DNA of 64,000 nucleotides from Myrmaecium sp. VS I D KN 1 (Eukaryota > Ascomycota > Dothideomycetes > Valsariales > Valsariaceae). The DNA is taken from assembly GCA_019775845.1 (NCBI GenBank), contig JADQAV010000020.1, positions 744,001-808,000 on the forward strand, given 5' to 3'. This document shows, one piece after another, positions 34,462 to 45,263 of the stretch. The notes under the pieces were generated by a model, which did no database searches, was not told the origin of the DNA, and was given only the letters and a program-made list of their open reading frames with translations. Made by a program: the position numbers and the translations under genes. Numbering within the stretch: the first letter of the stretch is position 1; the number at the start of each line of letters is the position of its first letter.

Positions 34462-36723
34462 TCAGCGAGAGTATTTGGCGAACGGATCACCGGCGGACTT
34501 CTCCTCGTAGGCGGGTGACCGCTCACCGACGTCTCCGTAACTGCTGGTGCGGAGGTGTGTCGGCTGAGTCACCGTGACGCCGTTGCGTCCCACTTCACCC
34601 AGTTTCTCGTCGCTATGATTACTTGGCTCTGGCTCAAAGGTGGGGAAAGGGCGAGGGACGATTGTGTAGGGAGCAGCCTTGTTCACAGGGTACTCATAGG
34701 GCGGAGCAGCAGTATCAGGGCGAGCAGGAATGTCATGGCCGCGCAATTGACCGTTCGCTGGATCCACAACATATGCTTGCCCACCTTCGGCACGAGTCTT
34801 GTCATGGCCAAAGCAGATCATGATGGCACGCCCGATACCAATCAATGCGATGAGGACCCATATCAGGACGACAATCCCGGAGATAATGGCTTCTTGTCTG
34901 ATGCCATCCTGGAGCTTTTGGACCAATTCGGTGACGGCACCAGATATGGCATCGCTGGTCTCGCTGCCAGGGTCGGCAAGGAAGGAGTCGTCGCTGGTGG
35001 TATCGGTCAATGAAGTCGCTGCACCAAGTGTGAAGGTGTCGTTCGGCATCAAGGGGAAGTCGATATGAGCGTTGTCATGTACCCAAGTGAGCCCTTTCTG
35101 GATGCCTTCGATCTTGAGGGTGACAAGACAGTCAAGGACGTCCTTGACGGGTGTGTAAAGAAGTGTTCCACCAAATGTCTTGTTAAGAACTTCGCTAATG
35201 CCTTCAACGAGTTCATTCAAGGTATTGTTGGCTGCAGTAGTGGTTATGTTGACCCAACCAAAGATGTCGTCATTGAGGTTGGCGCTAGTATTTTTAATGA
35301 CGTTGTTTGTTTGCAAAGCCCACTGTTCAGACGCATTGTTGAGCGACATGACGACTTTCTCGGTGAAATTGGAGACCTGGTTCGTCAACTCCGGAACTTC
35401 CTTTTCAATGGATCTCAGGAGGATGTATTGACAAAGGCAAGCGAACAGCCCCGCAATTCCTAGAGATAAGACGAAGAGCGCAGGCATAGAGGTGGCATAG
35501 GCGATTGCCCACCTAACGGCGACACGGGCACGGTGAGTCTTGAAGTACTTCGAGATTTTGAGTCCGAAGCTTGACGTATACGGTCGAGAAGCGATGTAGA
35601 TCACGTCGATCCTATCCGAAGCATTCTGATGGACCAGGTGCGAGCGGCTTTGCATTGTACGCCATCGGTGAATCTCCTGGTATGCCATAGGTCCGCAAGC
35701 CACGATAGCCAGAGCAACAATCGCGCCAATAAAAGCCTTTTTCGCGAGGCGTTCAAGGTCAATCAGGCCGTCAAAGAAGTCGTTGATGCCATCATTGTCT
35801 GAACAGAAAGTAAGAGACTCCTTAGCTGGGATGGGGAACACCGAGCGGTTGAACTCGTACGTGGTCAGAGACTCGTTGATGAGGGTCTTGACCTTTTCGA
35901 AAGGCGTCCGAATAAGGCTATTGGTGAAATTGTTGACCTCCTTGAAATCCGGAATGTTTTTCTTGAGATCCTCGAGATCATCCGTCAACGCGGTCGGCAA
36001 CTGTATGCTGTCCAACTTCTTGATTGCATCGCCGAAGTCTGCCTTCGGTAGGCTGATACCACCAAGGGTAGAGGCGAAGTTGCCGATTTTGTCAATCACA
36101 CTGTTAATCTTGTCATTCAGTGTATCGGTCGCATTGGTGATATCGCCGACGATGGTGTCCAGAGTATTGTTCAAGAAGGTGGCGATGTCCTCGGTCAGGT
36201 CAATAGCTGCCGTGAGGCTTCCCGTGACGGCAAACGTGATAAGGCAGACGTAGGTTGAGGTCAACAAGTTGATGTAGAAGACGACTATCTCCTCAACCCC
36301 AGTTATAGTCAATGTGAGCATTGACATGAGTCCGTTGACAGCCTTTTCGACGCCTCTAGCTGTCAACTCGTTAAGTCCTTGGGACATGTAATGGGGCATA
36401 GAGGCCATATTGCTGCCTATCGATTCAACACTTGTGCATGCTGAGAGAGCCTTGGACCTAGCGGAGTCGAGGTCGCCATCGAGATCTTTGACTGCGATGA
36501 GTACCCGAACAAGGACGAGAAGGAGGAGAATTGTCCACCGGTTGAGCCAGACCTGCGAAAGTCTAGCTCGAAGGCCGAGGTATGGTGTAAGGTATGGTGC
36601 TTGGTTCGGTGCAGGTTCTGGTATGTCCTGCTGGACGTGGTAGTCTCGCATCTCATAATCGCCAGCGGAGAGAGATGGAGGCGCAGCTGGAAGGGTGTGC
36701 TGCTGGGTCTCCGCGGAGGACAT
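34462..36723 (-). CDS. prm1: Plasma membrane fusion protein Prm1
   Basis: Multi-pass membrane protein that promotes plasma-membrane merger during mating and hyphal fusion in fungi. One exon, 753 residues from the ATG at 36723, whose context GCCGCCATG is a perfect Kozak sequence. An in-frame ATG ten codons earlier is weaker and less likely. The order is: disordered N-terminus; Prm1 signature GLRARLSQVWLNRWTILLLL (about 50-70, first membrane segment); a large Asn- and Asp-rich extracytoplasmic loop with many N-glycosylation sites; membrane segment VAWAIAYATSMPALFVLSLG-like near residue 410; a second glycosylated loop; and a final membrane segment IISGIVVLIWVLIALIGIG (about 640). A Pro/Ser-rich cytoplasmic tail ends AKYSR. 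Amphipathic heptad-like stretches (LNDKINSVIDKIGNF) occur in the first loop. Single-copy and well conserved, so I am confident in the name. Confidence 0.95.
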   Translation of the reverse strand: MSSAETQQHTLPAAPPSLSAGDYEMRDYHVQQDIPEPAPNQAPYLTPYLGLRARLSQVWLNRWTILLLLVLVRVLIAVKDLDGDLDSARSKALSACTSVESIGSNMASMPHYMSQGLNELTARGVEKAVNGLMSMLTLTITGVEEIVVFYINLLTSTYVCLITFAVTGSLTAAIDLTEDIATFLNNTLDTIVGDITNATDTLNDKINSVIDKIGNFASTLGGISLPKADFGDAIKKLDSIQLPTALTDDLEDLKKNIPDFKEVNNFTNSLIRTPFEKVKTLINESLTTYEFNRSVFPIPAKESLTFCSDNDGINDFFDGLIDLERLAKKAFIGAIVALAIVACGPMAYQEIHRWRTMQSRSHLVHQNASDRIDVIYIASRPYTSSFGLKISKYFKTHRARVAVRWAIAYATSMPALFVLSLGIAGLFACLCQYILLRSIEKEVPELTNQVSNFTEKVVMSLNNASEQWALQTNNVIKNTSANLNDDIFGWVNITTTAANNTLNELVEGISEVLNKTFGGTLLYTPVKDVLDCLVTLKIEGIQKGLTWVHDNAHIDFPLMPNDTFTLGAATSLTDTTSDDSFLADPGSETSDAISGAVTELVQKLQDGIRQEAIISGIVVLIWVLIALIGIGRAIMICFGHDKTRAEGGQAYVVDPANGQLRGHDIPARPDTAAPPYEYPVNKAAPYTIVPRPFPTFEPEPSNHSDEKLGEVGRNGVTVTQPTHLRTSSYGDVGERSPAYEEKSAGDPFAKYSR

Positions 36724-38881
36724 GGCGGCAGGGTGTGGTGTGAAAAGCTTCAACCTGTGGAGCAGTCGAGAATGTCAGGTGAAAAGTGCTAGCCAGTAGC
36801 AGGTATACGAAGAGTGTGCCGTGAAAGTTGACGAACTGCCGCAAGGAACGCCGTGGAAGTTGAAATGCAAGTGCACGATGCTTGTGGACCGTTCGAAAAG
36901 AAAGCAGGCAGATAGTAACGGATGATCTACCAGAGACCTCGAAAGGAAAGAGAATGAGTAAATGAAATGGAGATGGAAAAGGAAAGGAAAAGGAAACAGG
37001 GTATCGGTGAAGTAAAAGAGTCAAAACAAAGGGAACGAAGAGAGGCTGTGACACAACGGGAAAATGGACATGTGCAAACGAACAAAGTAAAATAGGGCGG
37101 CGGGGAGACAGCAGGGCTTTTGAGGGTCCATTCACGGGCGACAGTGAAACAAAACGGCAACAAACAAAGGCCCTAAATCGTGACATACCGGAAAAAAGGT
37201 CAGGACAAGCCATGCGACCCGCGCATCTCGTTCAGCGCCGGCACAAGGCCATCGCTCGGTTGAAGCGTTTCATCTGCCATCCAGACGTCCATGTCCCTAT
37301 TTTAGGACAGGCGGCCCCTTTGCTGGCGTAACCCGAATAGGCGCCCTTGGAGGCGGACAGCCGCTCAGCAACCAGTCGATCCGCTCCGTGTCGGACAGCC
37401 TGGAGGAAGGCCGGGGTAACGGGCATCGGAAAGTTTTGACTCAGCGGAGCTGCGAACAGTTCCTGCTGATCTTCTGGCGCTGGATGCTGTGAGCCTGGCA
37501 GGACCAGAGAAGACGATGTTCCACCGCTCACGACCATTGGATAGCGATAGCCGGCAAAGCGGGAACGGGGGCTCTGGGAGTCCCCTCTACATCGCAGGAG
37601 AGAGACGCATCAGCTATCGCTACGGTGTTGTTGCCGGCCGCGAGGGGGGCAGGGCCACCGCACCCGGGACGGGTTGCGATGAGGTTGTCCGTCTTTTCGA
37701 AAGTTGGACGCCCCGGTGCCTTTCATAAGTACTATGGCGGTCGGTGTGGCGTTACAGGCCGAAGGGCGGGACCCTGTTTTGTCCACGCTGATGCAGACGT
37801 CATCGCTACAAGCACTGGCCTACCTACAGCATCACGCTCGACTCTCCTCCGCACATGCCATGCATCTTCGTGAACTTGACTTGCTTCGATTTCGGCGTTC
37901 TGAAAGAACATCTACAACCTCGACCTCTCCCTCAAGTTATCCTGCAAGATACACGGCAACTACCTGTACATACGTATGGAACTTAGTCTATCTCCCGTTC
38001 CCGTTGACGGCGGTAGCGTACTAGCCGATCATGTCGAATTCTCGGCCTTCTTATGTACTGTATGTATATGTGGCTGCGGCACAGCGCTTAGCTCAAAGGT
38101 CCGTCCTGCCAATCAGCGTCCCATCCAGCAACGAGCATGAAACGAAGCAGGGGTTACTCGGTGGGAGCACACGCGCAACGGAAGCGCCCTTGAGAGCTTG
38201 AGACGCTTGTGGTATCGTAGTTTTACTTATACTTCCGGATCTACAAATATACTTAATGTCAAGGTGCCGGGCCGTTGGTTGGGGGTCACTTTTCGCCCGG
38301 ACGCCGGGCTGCACGCGAGGCGCGCGCCACCACAGCCACCGCATCGGCCCGTCTCAGTTCCCATGAGTCTCCGGACGTCAACCGTCACTACTAGGACTAC
38401 CTCTACCTTACAGGTCCTACCAGTACGTTAGGTATAACCTCATAAACCTCGGGCTCTACCATCCGAACACTCGTAACCTCCTGTCTTCCGCCCCATGTCC
38501 TTACTACGGCACCAAAGGTCACTTCCTGGTCGACCAGGTTTTAAGCAAAGGTAGTTATGGCATGTTTGACAAAGCGTAATTCCATTTCGCCTTCCGTCCT
38601 TGCCCAACATCCTCTGCTACGTCGATATCTACTGTCGTCACCGCCCAGTTCAGTCGCTTTGGCCATGACAAGCCTTTTGATTCTCCTCGCGTGTAGAAGA
38701 AGTGTGATGCAATAATCAGACTCAACGCTTGCGAGGTATTCTCTCTTTCCTTATATATATCTTACTTCGGTCCCTTAACTGTATAAAATCTTTTTCTCCT
38801 TCATATTTCCGCCGTGCAGGGCTCTTTTTCGGTGTTTCCCACCTCTATTCCGACCTGTTTGCGTCTTTTGTTGTTCCGAAC
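36724..38881. other. Gene-poor intergenic region
   Basis: Upstream of prm1 (36724-37200) the DNA is AG-rich on plus, that is CT-rich in the gene sense, as in a fungal promoter and 5' leader. From 37200 to 38880 the composition is ordinary, with short frames only. No gene, RNA or repeat is supported. Confidence 0.5.
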
Positions 38882-39420
38882 ATGAACTCTTTTCCGGAGC
38901 GTGCTCGCGAGCCGTTGCCCCCCGATTCCTCATTGCCAAAAAACAATGACAGCGGTATGCGAACTCCCGCATCCTCATTCTCTTCGCTCTTCATTCTTAA
39001 CATACTATCCATTTGCAGATTCCTCTACGCCTGTCAGTTACCACCTTTTCCTTCGCCCTCCAGACTTCCCAACCGAATGCGTGCATCAATGGGGTTTGTA
39101 CCGATTAGCCCACCCTCGTATTTCCCGCTTCTACTTCCGCCACTGTCCTTGACCGTCTGTCTGTCATGAATTACAAAGGACACGTCGTACCGCCGCTATC
39201 GGCCAAAACGGTGGCTGGCAGAATGGTGACTGGCAGAATGGTAACTGGCAGGGCTTGACACACCGTGTTATTGTAGCCTCACCGATTCCTATTCTTCCTT
39301 CACCGCACAAGCTGGTGACTGTCACTTTTGAAATATCTATTCTCCGCCTTTGTCAACATCTTCTTTCTACACAGGCACCCACCCTCAAGATTGGCGACAT
39401 TTAAAGGCATAGCGAAGCCC
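38882..39420 (+). CDS. Candidate small gene with WQNG repeat, uncertain structure
   Basis: An ATG at 38882 opens 24 codons (MNSFPERAREPLPPDSSLPK) ending at GTATGC. A 64-nt intron (38955-39018) with a CTTAAC branch and TTTGCAG acceptor leads to DSSTP. From there the frame can run to a stop at 39150-39152. Alternatively it could splice from GTCAGT at 39033 into 39170-39260, where another frame encodes a Trp/Gln/Asn/Gly repeat (GGWQNGDWQNGNWQG). An acceptor CTACACAG near 39377 is followed by 12 open codons and a stop. These pieces look like short exons, but I cannot assemble one unique reading. No family recognised. Coordinates mark the region, not a verified CDS. Confidence 0.2.
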
Positions 39421-39956
39421 TCAAGCTGTCCTTGAAAGCTCTCAGTCATCTGTCACGCCAGGGACCATTTCTTCTACGACTTAAGCAAGTCTTCGACACA
39501 CAGAGGCCTTTCCTCTGGTACCATTCTCACAAGCTGCGGTTTTCTGGGTGTCGTTGCATACCGTTGGGCATTCGAGGTCTAGGCCAAGATCCCAACCGGC
39601 TTCCTTCACTTTAGATCTTTGCGGTCCCGACTCCCAACGACTACTTGAGTGCGCATCCTTCACGATCTTTGTTCGTTGGGCTTAGAGTATCCGAACCTGT
39701 AATATCCAGGAAACGTCATATACTTACAGAACGATCTCCCGAATTTGGTTGCGCGAGTCGTTGCAGGTGGAAGAAGGTCCAGCGTGAGTCTCTCCGGAAG
39801 TATGAAACCTGCCATTCACTGTCTGACATTCTGGAGTAGCTTACCATCTGCTGTCTCGGCGGAGAGCCGGCTGCACACCTTCGTGCTTTTCTGTTCGTCA
39901 CCAAACGCGGCCTTCAAGTAAACACCTGATTACCGGAACTCCTTCAACTACTCAAT

Positions 39957-40607
39957 ATGAACGCCCCACGGAACCCGCGCGCCATCGCAAACAAGAAACA
40001 GTGGGTTTCCGAGGGAACACAAGCGAGGGAGCAGCACACTGCTCTGGTGAACTCGATGGAACGACTTTTCAGAAAGTCTCCTTTCGTTCCTTGGGAGCTT
40101 TATGATTGGCTTGAGCACAAGGCAGAAATGCTAGTTGCTGAGAAGGAGCAAACTACTCATCGACTAGAGAACAAGCAGCATGACCAGTCGAGGACTCCGG
40201 TTCTTCCTGCATTCGGCGGCCGTACCTTTTCTGACAATCGCAGTTCCGTTCTCTGCCAAGAAACCATCTGGTGCAACAATTATCATCAGAAGAACGATGT
40301 GGCACCATGGCCAACTCCCCAAGAGATGCGGTGGGAAGGGGACGACCGCGCCAATACTGGGGTGGGCCGGTTTCTGCCTCTGCCACGACAGCCAGCGATT
40401 CCAACAGTCCCATGGCACAATCTTCGTGCCCTTGATCAGTACCCTCTCGATCAAACGTGGCGAGTGCCTAGCTATGAAGATGTTTACCATCCTGTTGAGG
40501 AGATCCCGGAAGAGAAGATCAAGGATCTTCTGCCGAGTGATCTGGTAGAAGCTCTGGATTGCAACGATATCCCATTCGGCATCCGGTCCTATACTCTCGG
40601 ACCGTAA
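39957..40607 (+). CDS. Hypothetical protein, 216 residues
   Basis: One continuous frame from ATG at 39957 to TAA at 40605-40607. The sequence has even amino-acid use, is hydrophilic and is rich in Trp and Pro (WELYDWLEHKAEML, VAPWPTPQEMRWEG, IPTVPWHNLRALDQYPLD), unlike the low-complexity frames around it. There is no signal peptide or membrane segment. The C-terminus (EEIPEEKIKDLLPSDLVEAL) looks helical. I do not recognise it. It may be the last exon of a longer gene whose earlier short exons lie at 38882-39800, since several good splice signals occur there (for example TTACAG before 39730 and GTGAGT at 39783). It sits in an otherwise gene-poor 6-kb stretch. Confidence 0.4.
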   Translation: MNAPRNPRAIANKKQWVSEGTQAREQHTALVNSMERLFRKSPFVPWELYDWLEHKAEMLVAEKEQTTHRLENKQHDQSRTPVLPAFGGRTFSDNRSSVLCQETIWCNNYHQKNDVAPWPTPQEMRWEGDDRANTGVGRFLPLPRQPAIPTVPWHNLRALDQYPLDQTWRVPSYEDVYHPVEEIPEEKIKDLLPSDLVEALDCNDIPFGIRSYTLGP

Positions 40608-43181
40608 GATACCTCGCCTACACGCCTATTGTCAAATGGACCATACTCGGCACTTTTGGATACCGAGCAACCATGTCGCCTTGCAGTCATGCACACTAAA
40701 TTGTATTGCATTACTGGATGCCTGCAGGAAACGGCACTGCTCTAGAGCCTATTGACCACTTGGTTTCCAACGGCCGCTCTTGGATACAACGACGGCTACC
40801 TAGCATCCGCTCGGACTACAATCGAGCTCTATTGTCCATTGTTCTACCATACCTCCCGGAAAGTCCTGGGAGTATCATCACACTGCGCTTGACTAAGATT
40901 TTTGCTGCGACACTTTTGGATGTTCGACTTCCTTAGGAGCCTCAAATTGTTTTATACATCCTCTTGCTCTGCTTTTGTTTGGCCGCCATTCTTGGAAAGA
41001 AATCAGCGTCGCTCATCTCAATCCAACATTTCCTTTGCATCTATTGGACACGAGCATCACTCGTTGGTGCTTTTATTCGGATCGTTTCATACAGCCTCGC
41101 ATTGCACACGCTCACACCAGAGAACACTCCACACATCATGCCGAAATTGACACCTCCTTTTTTGTCTCCCGTTGAAAAATGCATCCACTTCCTTGTTAAT
41201 CACTTTCACACACACTTACCTTTTGCGTTCCTTCGCTCATCGCTTACCATTTTCTTTTCGCCATATCCTTAGACTGGACACACATGTTCTCATTGGCCTT
41301 TTTAGGCGCCGCGAGAGAAGGTTTTCAATCACCATTCCCCCGGAGGGAGACGGGGTTTAAAGTGAAACCTAACCTCAAGACCCATCTCCATTATCTTTTT
41401 TCTTTTTCTTTTTCCTCTCTCCTTTCCACCTCAGCATTCTAATTCATACCAGCATCCGTTCCCTTTCGCATTCTTGCATCCACCATCTTGTCTCCCTTCT
41501 TCAATTTCGTCATTCACCCTTTTCTTTACTCTCCTCTTCCTTGCCACGTCCGGGTCATCCTGATGGAGATCCTCGTTACACCACGGAAACGAAAGAAGCC
41601 CCGACGCCGTTTGCTTACTTCTTATTTGTCCGAGGGCGGTTCTGTTTCACGAGCCACTTGAAGAACAGAAGAAAAAGACCTATTGCGAGGAAGATGGCGA
41701 AAGAGTTGATATGGAAGGAACGATACGAGATATATCATGAGTGGGGGAAGTTCGAGAAACAAACAAAGTTCTCATCATGAGCTTTCTGGTGATTTGATTC
41801 ATTTTTCTTTTGTCTTCGTCTGGAACGTGTGATAGTCCTGAAAGGGCAAGAAGAAGCAGGAATATCCTTTAGCGAATCACGCTGAACGGTCTCTATTCTC
41901 TTGCCTTGCCTCCCTTTTTCTACCCTATCATCCCACACCCCAGTCTCCCACTGCAAGCAACCCGGAGCATACCGATGGAAGGCAGGACGCGAAAACCGTT
42001 CGGCGATCTCCTCCCAATCCTCCTCTTCAGTATCACCGATGGCACGTTCGTTCCGTTCAGCGGGCGACAGACTTCACTTGCGGCTAAGCGGATTCGAACA
42101 AGAGGAGCGTCCGTCCTGCTTAAAAGGCAAGTAGTGTGTTAATGGATTGTGGGGAGAAACGCAAGAGAACATGCAACGAGATCCAGGAAAGAAGCAAAGG
42201 TAAAGGGAAAAGGGGCAAAGGGGGAAAACAGGTGGATGAGTCTCCACGGGACTGGTATTCACGGAAGATTCGAAATTCACGTGGTAAGTCGCAGTCGTAG
42301 TGAACTAGTCGTAGTCGCAGCAGCATGAATGCGAAGGGAGGTACTTAGGATCCCTAATGGCATAGCACGGCAGCTCTTTGTGAGAGGGAAGTGAGAAGGG
42401 AGGGGAGGGAATAAAAACATCGAATAGAAATATTCTTTCTTTTCTTCGAAAGGGAAGCTGGGGATAAGAAGAGCGAAAAACAAGAAGCATACCCACGCAC
42501 ACGCACTCGTCCTTCGACACCCAGCTTCCTCTATCCCGTTTTATTCTATGAAACTTTTTTTTTTCCATGCATTGATAGTTGATGAACTGTAACAGGACAT
42601 GGCTCTCTCTCGGCCTCTGCCTCTTAGACCGACGATGAACCTGATCAAGCTGCCCAAAACAGGCAAGCGAGAAAGAGAAACAAAAAGTAAAAAGAAGAAT
42701 GAAAAACCCCCCTCAACCCCGTCCCTCTCCCAGGTCAACCTCCCACCCCTCCCTCTCCCCTCCGTCCCAATGCCCATCATATCTCCGCTTCCCGTAAGGT
42801 CTCTGTCACGCATACACACGCCAGAAAGAGAATCCGGCGAGAGAGAGAAGACAAATAGACCCAAAAAAGACTAGAACGCGTGTTGAAACGTGTCTCCATG
42901 CATGCTTTCTCTCTGGAAACCATGGGATAAAAAAGGGGGATGGTAAGGAGAGCATACAGATGATCGCAAAAACAAGAAAATGCTGTTGATGTGAAGAGGG
43001 GGGGAAAAGACAAGAAAAGATTCTCCTGAATCTTTTTCCGCAGCCACCACGACCATCCACCCCGGAGGCGAGAAAAGTACATACATACACATACACATAA
43101 CATGTCTATGACGAAGTACAGCATTACGCGCACTTCATATCGCGTCCATCCTCCCTATCCTCTCCATCCTCATCATCCCAT
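40608..43181. other. Gene-poor intergenic region
   Basis: Ordinary to slightly AT-rich DNA with pyrimidine-rich stretches on plus (41230-41540, 42700-42780) and purine-rich stretches (42170-42440, 42650-42700). A coding-like piece ends at 41780 (KELIWKERYEIYHEWGKFEK, lysine-rich) with no clear start or splice partner. No gene is called. The right end holds the 3' UTR of cbr1. Confidence 0.45.
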
Positions 43182-44327
43182 CTAGAAACAGAAGACCTGA
43201 TCCTCGAGCTTGCTGACGGGGCGAGCCTTCTGGAAGCCCAAAGACTCGGTCGCCTTCTTCATCGCGCTGACCATGGGCGGCGGGCCGCAGACGAGGATCT
43301 TGACGTCGTCGGCGGGGGCGGGCAGTTTCTCCTACGCATAGGGTTAGGTCCATCCAAGACAGATGGGAAAGTCCAGAGAGAGAGGTGAGCATACCTTGAT
43401 CATTTCCGGGGTGACGAAGCCGACACCGCCGGTCCAGCCCTCGGGCGGGTTGTTGAGAACGTAGTGGACGTTGAACTTATCGTCCTCAGCCGCGAGGGCG
43501 TCGAGGTCCTCCTTGAGCAGGATGTCCTCCTGGTTGACGTTGGCGAAGATGAGGTCGACGGCGGTGGTGTCCTTGCCGCCGTGGCTGGGCCGGTTGCGGA
43601 TGATGGCGCGGATAATCTGCAGCATGGGGGTGATGCCGGTGCCGCCGGCGATCATGCCGAAGTGGCGGACCATGTTGGGCGTGTAGACCATGGCGCCGCG
43701 GGGGCCCTTGACCTTGATCGTCTGGCCCACCATCAGGCCGGCCACGTACTTGGAGATGTTGCCGGTCGGGTAGGACTTGATGAGCAGGTCGACGTAGCCG
43801 GGCGTTTCGTCGGACGAGATGGGAGTGTAAGACCGTACAACCTCCTTGGGCTGGCCCGGGATGGTCGCCGCAATGCTAATGTGCTGGCCGATGGGGAGAC
43901 CGAGGATGTCATTGGGGCGGGGCAGGGCGAAGCGGTAGCTGTAGGACAGAACGGTTAACAATGTGGCAGAGGGCCCCGCGAGCTGGAGCTTACATGGCGG
44001 TGTTGTGGGTCAGGATGGTCTTCTCCTTGAGCTCAAACTCCTGGAACTCGTTCGGCTTCAGCACCTTGCGGGGTTCTGAGTTTCCGCGTACAGCGTCAGC
44101 GTGTGCGATAGGAAGCAGGGTGGGATGGGGAGGGAGCTGTCAGCCGTACGGTTGATGTAGACCTTCCACGAGCCCAGGATGGCGGCGACCGCGGCGGCGT
44201 ACGGAAGCCATTCGCTCTTCACGATCGCGCAGCCGACGAGGAGCAGGGCGCAGGGGATGTAGACGCCGTGGATGTATTGGGGCGCGAGCGGGCCGGAAGG
44301 CATCTTGGTGTGCGCGCCGGAGGACAT
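43182..44327 (-). CDS. cbr1: NADH-cytochrome b5 reductase 1
   Basis: Transfers electrons from NADH through FAD to cytochrome b5 for sterol and fatty-acid modification; anchored in the ER or mitochondrial outer membrane. CDS is complement(join(43182..43331, 43395..43938, 43994..44075, 44150..44327)), 317 residues, the usual length. The N-terminal anchor is about residues 22-55 ([15 protein letters not shown] and a second hydrophobic stretch). The FAD motif RSYTP is at 122-126, the NADH-binding motif GGTGITPM at about 185-192, and CGPPPM at 283-288. The protein ends in VFCF as in other family members. Introns are 74, 55 and 63 nt with GTACGG, GTAAGC and GTATGC donors; each join restores a conserved sequence (INQPRKVLKP, HNTAIYRFALP, EMIKEKLPAP). 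Confidence 0.97.
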
Positions 44328-45263
44328 GGTCGTCGTCGGCCGAGGGCTGGTCGGGAAGTTTGTTGGGGGTGGAGGAGGAGAGAGGAGGAGCGAGGAGCGG
44401 ATCGGAGAGGCGGGTGGACGGAGCCGCACCGGATTGACGCTGACAGGAGCTCTCTGTCTCTCTCGGGATCGAAAAGATGGTGAGGAGGAGGAGGAGGAGA
44501 GCGAGGGGAGAGGAGGGGAGGGGAGTAAGACGGCGAGGTCGGACAAGCTGAGGAGCGGGAGAGGTAAATGCAGCAATGGATGGATCCATGTGGGGATCCC
44601 GAAAAAGTCCCTGGCATCTCCGGGCTCCGGCCTCTTCTCCTCAGCCACACATCAGCCTATCTGACAGCCACTCCCATTCGGGCAAAAGTTTCCCCCTTAC
44701 GCATGCTCACATCCGACGAGATCTAATTTATGGAAGTAAGTTAGTTATATTCGATTAGTGGTCTGAAGGAGGACAGGAATCCTGCATCGTCCTATGATAT
44801 CCGTAGTATATTCACTTCGTAACATGTCAGCAGCAGCAGCAGTAGCAGCGGCGTGATACGGCGCAATGTGCATACCGTACCGCATCCACATGCCTCTTAT
44901 GATTATCCTTGCTGCAGAGATGCACGGTGATAATGAAGATGAAGATGAAGATGATGTAGAGACTTCAAGTGACGCTTTCCCCGCCCATCTCCCAATTCAT
45001 ACTGCAGTGCGCCATTCACGTCCTGTATAGCAGGCGCTCGCCTCACCATAGAAGCCTCTCAACTTAGGGAAATTCGCCGGAAAGACGTGAAGGAAGGAAT
45101 CGCAAGAGAGGAGAAAGAGTGAAAGATGCCTCCTCCACTATACGTCCACCAGTCCATCACCCGGACCTCAACAACCTCGCCCAGCACCCCCATCTCCCAT
45201 CAAATAGGACCTATCATCGGCATCCACAGCGGAGAACCCCCCAAAACCAGAAAAACAAAACCC
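44328..45263. other. Intergenic region upstream of cbr1
   Basis: Bases 44328-44600 are GA-rich on plus and form the CT-rich sense-strand leader of cbr1. Around 44828 there is a short AGC run, and near 44935 a GAAGAT run. The right part is the 3' region of the gene ending at 45264. No other gene. Confidence 0.55.
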
